Source: Amycolatopsis acidicola (lineage in GTDB: Bacteria > Actinomycetota > Actinomycetes > Mycobacteriales > Pseudonocardiaceae). Taken from it: a stretch of DNA of 64,000 nucleotides. A model generated the notes under the pieces. That model saw only the letters and a list, made by a program, of their open reading frames with translations, searched no databases and was not told the DNA's origin. The stretch lies in assembly GCF_007713735.2 (NCBI RefSeq), contig NZ_VMNW02000032.1:1-64000 (forward strand), read 5' to 3'. The position numbers and the translations under genes are program-made. This document shows positions 61,069-64,000 of the stretch, in pieces (within the stretch, counting starts at the first letter, position 1; every line of letters starts with the position of its first letter).

Positions 61069-61401
61069 CTATTCCCCAGTCACCGCGTCGGTGATCGAAT
61101 TCCCGGCCGCCTCGTCGCCGGCTTGATACCGCTTCGCCGCTTCGGCGAACTTCCCGCCCACGTCACCGAGCCCGCCCGCGAGCCGCTGCACCTTGTCCGC
61201 CGTCTCGGCGGCGGGCTGGGCGTGCGCGGCGGCGAAACTCCGGCCGACCACGTCATCACCCCAGGCACCACTGGCGCCTTCGAGCGCGCGGCCGAGGTCG
61301 GCCGCGATCTGCCCGGCCCGTTCGGCAAAGCCGGTGAAGTCCCCTGCCCGCGCGGCGAGCTTTTCGGCGTCGGCCTCGAACCCGGTCAACTCCGCACCCA
61401 A
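61069..61401 (-). CDS. EspC/WXG100-like secreted protein
   Basis: 110 aa from TTG 61401 (TTG 61389 is also possible). All-helical; the GAWGDDVVGRSFAAAH turn in the middle resembles EspC-type (DUF2580) proteins. The end has YQAGD, which fits the YxxxD/E secretion motif of type VII systems. It is 3 bp upstream of the TNT effector and overlaps the YbaB-like gene by 16 bp. It probably partners the effector for export through an ESX apparatus, which is not in this window. Confidence 0.78.
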   Translation of the reverse strand: MGAELTGFEADAEKLAARAGDFTGFAERAGQIAADLGRALEGASGAWGDDVVGRSFAAAHAQPAAETADKVQRLAGGLGDVGGKFAEAAKRYQAGDEAAGNSITDAVTGE

Positions 61402-61805
61402 CTCTGGTTCTCGAAGCTGTCGTCCTCGACCGGCTGCCTGCGCGGCGCGATCTCCTCCGCATCGAGATCACCCGTGCCCAGCAGCAAGGCCTGCGGGTCG
61501 GTGCCCGCGGGCAACGCCGGGGCCAGCACTTCGCTGGCGGCCTTCAGCGCGCGCACCGTCGCCTCGCCGGTGGCGCGCATGATCTGCTCGGACAGCTCGG
61601 CCGGTTGGTAGCGGCGGTACGCGGCGGGCGAGATGACCAGCCCGGCGAGCGTTCCGCGCGGGCCGACGGTGACCGTGATCAGGCCGTCCTGGTCGCTCGC
61701 CGACACCTTGATGGCAGCTAGCTCGCGCTGGACCGAGGCCAGATGTTCCCGGCTGCGCCGGTAATCGGCGAGCAGCTCGTCCACCTGTGCGCGGTGCTCC
61801 GGCAA
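61386..61805 (-). CDS. YbaB/EbfC family protein
   Basis: 139 aa from TTG 61805 with GGAGGTG upstream; upstream frames lack similarity. Residues about 5-110 match YbaB/EbfC (VDELLADYRRSREHLASVQR, ITVTVGPRGTLAGLVISPAA), a fold usually linked to nucleoid binding, but such genes are also standard in ESX-linked effector operons. It is first in the run YbaB-like, EspC-like, TNT effector, immunity gene. Its exact role in secretion is unknown. Confidence 0.8.
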   Translation of the reverse strand: MPEHRAQVDELLADYRRSREHLASVQRELAAIKVSASDQDGLITVTVGPRGTLAGLVISPAAYRRYQPAELSEQIMRATGEATVRALKAASEVLAPALPAGTDPQALLLGTGDLDAEEIAPRRQPVEDDSFENQSWVRS

Positions 61806-61964
61806 GGCACACCTCCTCGGTAGTCGGCGGTCGGCTTGGAGTCCGACGCGGCCCGGTCCGCACCGGTTCCCCTGTTCGCGAAAAGAGTGCCTTACCGGAA
61901 GGAAATGTGCATGAGGGCCTGTTCGGGCACCCCGCACGGGGGACCCGGGCGGGGCCGAGCGGCT

Positions 61965-62900
61965 TCAGCCCGCCAGCGCGCGGACCACCCGGGACGGGCT
62001 CGGCCTGCCCAGCTGCTCCGCCATCCACGCGCTCGTCTTCACCAGCGCGTCCAGGTCGACCCCGTGCTCGATGCCGAGGCCTTCGAGCGTCCACAACAGG
62101 TCCTCGGTGGCGAGGTTGCCGGTGGCCGACTCGGCGTACGGGCAGCCGCCGAGCCCACCGGCCGACGAGTCCACTGTGGACACGCCACAGCGGAGCGCGG
62201 CCACCGTGTTGGCCAGCGCCTGGCCATAGGTGTCGTGGAAGTGCACGGCGAGCTTGTCCGCGGGCACCCCCGCATCGGCGAACGCCGCGAGCAGGCCCTC
62301 GACCTGTCCGACCGTCGCCACGCCGATCGTGTCACCGAGCGAGAGCTGCGTGCAGCCGAGCTCCAGCAAGCGCTTTCCGACCCGTACGACCTGCTCGGCG
62401 GGCACCGGGCCCTCCCACGGGTCGCCGAAGCACATCGACAGGTACGCCCGCACGTTCAGCCCGTTCGCGCCGGCCAGCACCGGCTCGAACATCTCGAACT
62501 GCTTCTCCAGCCCCGAGTTCAGGTTGCGCTGGGCGAACGTCTCGGTGGCGCTGCCGAAGATCGCGATGTCCGGGCAGCCCGCTTCGAGCGCCCGCTTGAG
62601 GCCGCGCTCGTTGGGCACCAGCACCGGGTAACGCACGCCCTCGCGCTTGTTCAGCCCCGCCAGCAGCTCCTCGGCGTCGGCCAGCTGCGGCACCCACTTC
62701 GGGGAGACGAAGCTGGTGGCCTCCAGGGTGGTCAAGCCCGCTTCGGCCAGCCTGTCCAGGAACTCGAGCTTCACAGCGACCGGGACGATCGCCTTCTCGT
62801 TCTGCAGCCCGTCACGCGGCCCGACCTCCCAGATCGTCACGCGCGCAGGCAGGCCCGTGCCGGGAACCCGTTGCGGCAGGCCGATTTCCCTCGTGCCCAT
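61965..62900 (-). CDS. Hydroxymethylglutaryl-CoA lyase
   Basis: 311 aa. Splits HMG-CoA into acetyl-CoA and acetoacetate, in leucine breakdown. DRE-TIM barrel: VGPRDGLQNE, the catalytic metal and substrate residues in LSLGDTIGVATVG and HFHDTYGQALANT, and GGLGGCPYAESATGNLATED with the conserved Cys. The ATG is 1 bp after the stop of the PH-domain gene, so both may be transcribed together. The gap to the YbaB-like gene (61806-61964) shows nothing recognisable. Confidence 0.93.
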   Translation of the reverse strand: MGTREIGLPQRVPGTGLPARVTIWEVGPRDGLQNEKAIVPVAVKLEFLDRLAEAGLTTLEATSFVSPKWVPQLADAEELLAGLNKREGVRYPVLVPNERGLKRALEAGCPDIAIFGSATETFAQRNLNSGLEKQFEMFEPVLAGANGLNVRAYLSMCFGDPWEGPVPAEQVVRVGKRLLELGCTQLSLGDTIGVATVGQVEGLLAAFADAGVPADKLAVHFHDTYGQALANTVAALRCGVSTVDSSAGGLGGCPYAESATGNLATEDLLWTLEGLGIEHGVDLDALVKTSAWMAEQLGRPSPSRVVRALAG

Positions 62901-62901
62901 G

Positions 62902-63453
62902 TCAGCGCCTGCCCCGCTGCTGCGGATGCCCGTCGGCGGGGCCGTAGTCGTCGTACGGGTTGTCGTTGACCTCGCGGTAGATCACCGTGTGCACCCGCTC
63001 GACGGCCGGGATGTCGTCGAAGCGCAGCGGCTCGTCGGAGGCGGACTCGATGATCAGCGTGCCGCAGCCGAAGATCCGGTCGACGAGGCCGTGCTCGAAC
63101 TGCACGCTGTTGATCCTGGTCATCGGGATGTCGATGCCGGTGCGCTTGATCACTCCCTCCCGCGCGATGAGCCGGTCGGTGGTGACGATGAAATGCGTGG
63201 TGCGCCAGCGGATCAGCGGGGCGAGGAACAGCCAGCAGACCAGCAGCACGCCCACCACGACGATGGCGATGAGCGCCACGTTGTCCCACGGCGCGGTCAG
63301 CCCGGGGGCCAGCGTGCTGAGCCACGCGCCGAGCCCCACGGTCACGATCAGCCAGAACACCGGCCAGATCAGCATCTTGAAGTGCGGATGGCTGTGCACA
63401 ATGACCTGCTCGTTCGCGCTCAGCAGGTCGTCGGGATAGGCCACTTCGAACAC
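62902..63453 (-). CDS. PH-domain (bPH2/DUF304) membrane protein
   Basis: 183 aa. Two hydrophobic helices (about 28-52 and 58-80) followed by a bacterial PH domain (about 85-165) with HFIVTTDRLIAREGVIKRTG and DIPMTRINSVQFEHGLVDRI. The C-terminus is Arg-rich. The family is usual next to birA; M. tuberculosis Rv3278c is the likely counterpart (from memory). The role is unknown. 28 bp separate it from birA, so co-transcription is likely. Confidence 0.87.
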   Translation of the reverse strand: MFEVAYPDDLLSANEQVIVHSHPHFKMLIWPVFWLIVTVGLGAWLSTLAPGLTAPWDNVALIAIVVVGVLLVCWLFLAPLIRWRTTHFIVTTDRLIAREGVIKRTGIDIPMTRINSVQFEHGLVDRIFGCGTLIIESASDEPLRFDDIPAVERVHTVIYREVNDNPYDDYGPADGHPQQRGRR

Positions 63454-63481
63454 GCTCCGATTCTTGGCTGTGCTGCTGGGC

Positions 63482-64000
63482 TCAACCTACCGCCCGCAAG
63501 TGCACCACGTCCCCGGCGAACACGGAATGCCGCTTGCCGTCGGCGGTCTCGACGACGAGCTGGCCGGCGTCGTCGACGTCGACCGCGGTGCCGGTCAGCG
63601 AGCTCTCCCCCGGCAGCAGGACTTTCACCTGCCGCCCCAGGGTCTCGCAGCGGCGGCGGTACTCCTCGAGCAGCCCCGCGCGAGCCAGGTTCCCGCCCGC
63701 GGCGCGCCATCGCTCTTCCCGCGCGGCGAAGGCCGACAGGAGCAACTCCGTGATCTCGGTGCGGTCGGTGGTGGCCGCGCCGCACTCCTCCAGCGACGTC
63801 GGCGCGAGCCCGCCCGCGGCGGGCTGCACGTCACGGCCGAGCGGGCGCACGTTGAGGCCGATGCCGAGCACCACGGCGAGCTCCTCGACCGACAGCGCCT
63901 CGGCGAGGATCCCGGCGCATTTGCCCCTGTCCGGGCCCGCGAGCACGTCGTTCGGCCACTTCAGCGCGGCGTCCACGCCCAGCTGGTCCGTCGCGTCGAG
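63482..64000 (-). CDS. birA: Biotin-[acetyl-CoA-carboxylase] ligase, 5' end cut off
   Basis: 173 codons including the stop are visible; the N-terminal part lies beyond the window. Attaches biotin to carboxylase subunits. The motif KWPNDVLAGPDRGKCAGILA (substrate-binding and catalytic Lys) and VVLGIGLNVRP are conserved, and the C-terminal cap domain (about the last 60 residues) has GTAVDVDDAGQLVVETADGK. No helix-turn-helix part can be judged. Follows the PH-domain gene, as in mycobacteria next to accD5. Confidence 0.92.
   Translation of the reverse strand, partial: LDATDQLGVDAALKWPNDVLAGPDRGKCAGILAEALSVEELAVVLGIGLNVRPLGRDVQPAAGGLAPTSLEECGAATTDRTEITELLLSAFAAREERWRAAGGNLARAGLLEEYRRRCETLGRQVKVLLPGESSLTGTAVDVDDAGQLVVETADGKRHSVFAGDVVHLRAVG

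Overview
The window is high-GC DNA with actinobacterial gene families: a TatB/HtrA/RseA/SigE locus, coenzyme F420 genes, LytR-CpsA-Psr proteins, rhamnose-linker cell wall genes and EspC-type secreted proteins. GTG and TTG starts are common and many starts look leaderless. Gene content and order recall the Pseudonocardiaceae (for example Amycolatopsis or a close relative). That is an inference from gene order and composition; no rRNA is present to confirm it. From memory, much of the order matches two stretches of the Mycobacterium tuberculosis map: about Rv1224 back to Rv1201 plus Rv1177/1178, and about Rv3261 to Rv3279.

Layout. 1-431 is non-coding and holds a palindromic repeat. 432-3774 (minus strand) is the envelope-stress operon sigE-rseA-htrA followed by tatB. 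3955-11231 holds an O-methyltransferase, an MFS exporter with a divergent LysR regulator, leucyl aminopeptidase, a DUF3117 protein, an enoyl-CoA hydratase/isomerase, DNA-3-methyladenine glycosylase I and small proteins. 11359-16311 holds plsC, two LOG-family phosphoribohydrolases, dapE and dapD. 16363-21363 is an accessory-looking block: an ABC exporter with a zinc-finger TetR, and an FAD monooxygenase with its own TetR. 21360-22768 is dapC with a ferredoxin, so three diaminopimelate/lysine genes lie in the window.

22887-26823 is a tightly coupled five-gene F420 operon (GNAT, fbiA, fbiB, NUDIX, GntR). 27024-42286 is a cell-envelope glycan region: manB, wbbL, five further glycosyltransferase genes (one a GT2-GT4 fusion), rmlD, rmlB and two LCP ligases. 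42308-48434 holds a TIGR03089 protein, DoxX, a second copy of the palindromic repeat, an acyl-CoA dehydrogenase, an acyl-CoA synthetase and purE/purK. 48441-57423 holds two GT87 membrane mannosyltransferase-like proteins, a degenerate GGDEF protein, a one-piece sigma/anti-sigma/surface-domain protein, two GtrA proteins and a two-component system. 57465-64000 holds hisN, a DinB protein, a type VII-style toxin operon (YbaB-like, EspC-like, TNT-domain effector, putative immunity gene), HMG-CoA lyase, a PH-domain membrane protein and the 3' part of birA, cut by the window edge.

The most interesting items are: (i) the fused ECF sigma/zinc-finger/transmembrane protein at 51990; (ii) the TNT toxin operon, whose effector carries Arg where the family usually has Gln; (iii) a repeat whose two copies differ by paired, compensating changes; and (iv) recurrent -10-like hexamers 6-8 nt before start codons, which point to leaderless mRNAs. 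None of these can be called a new system from sequence alone.
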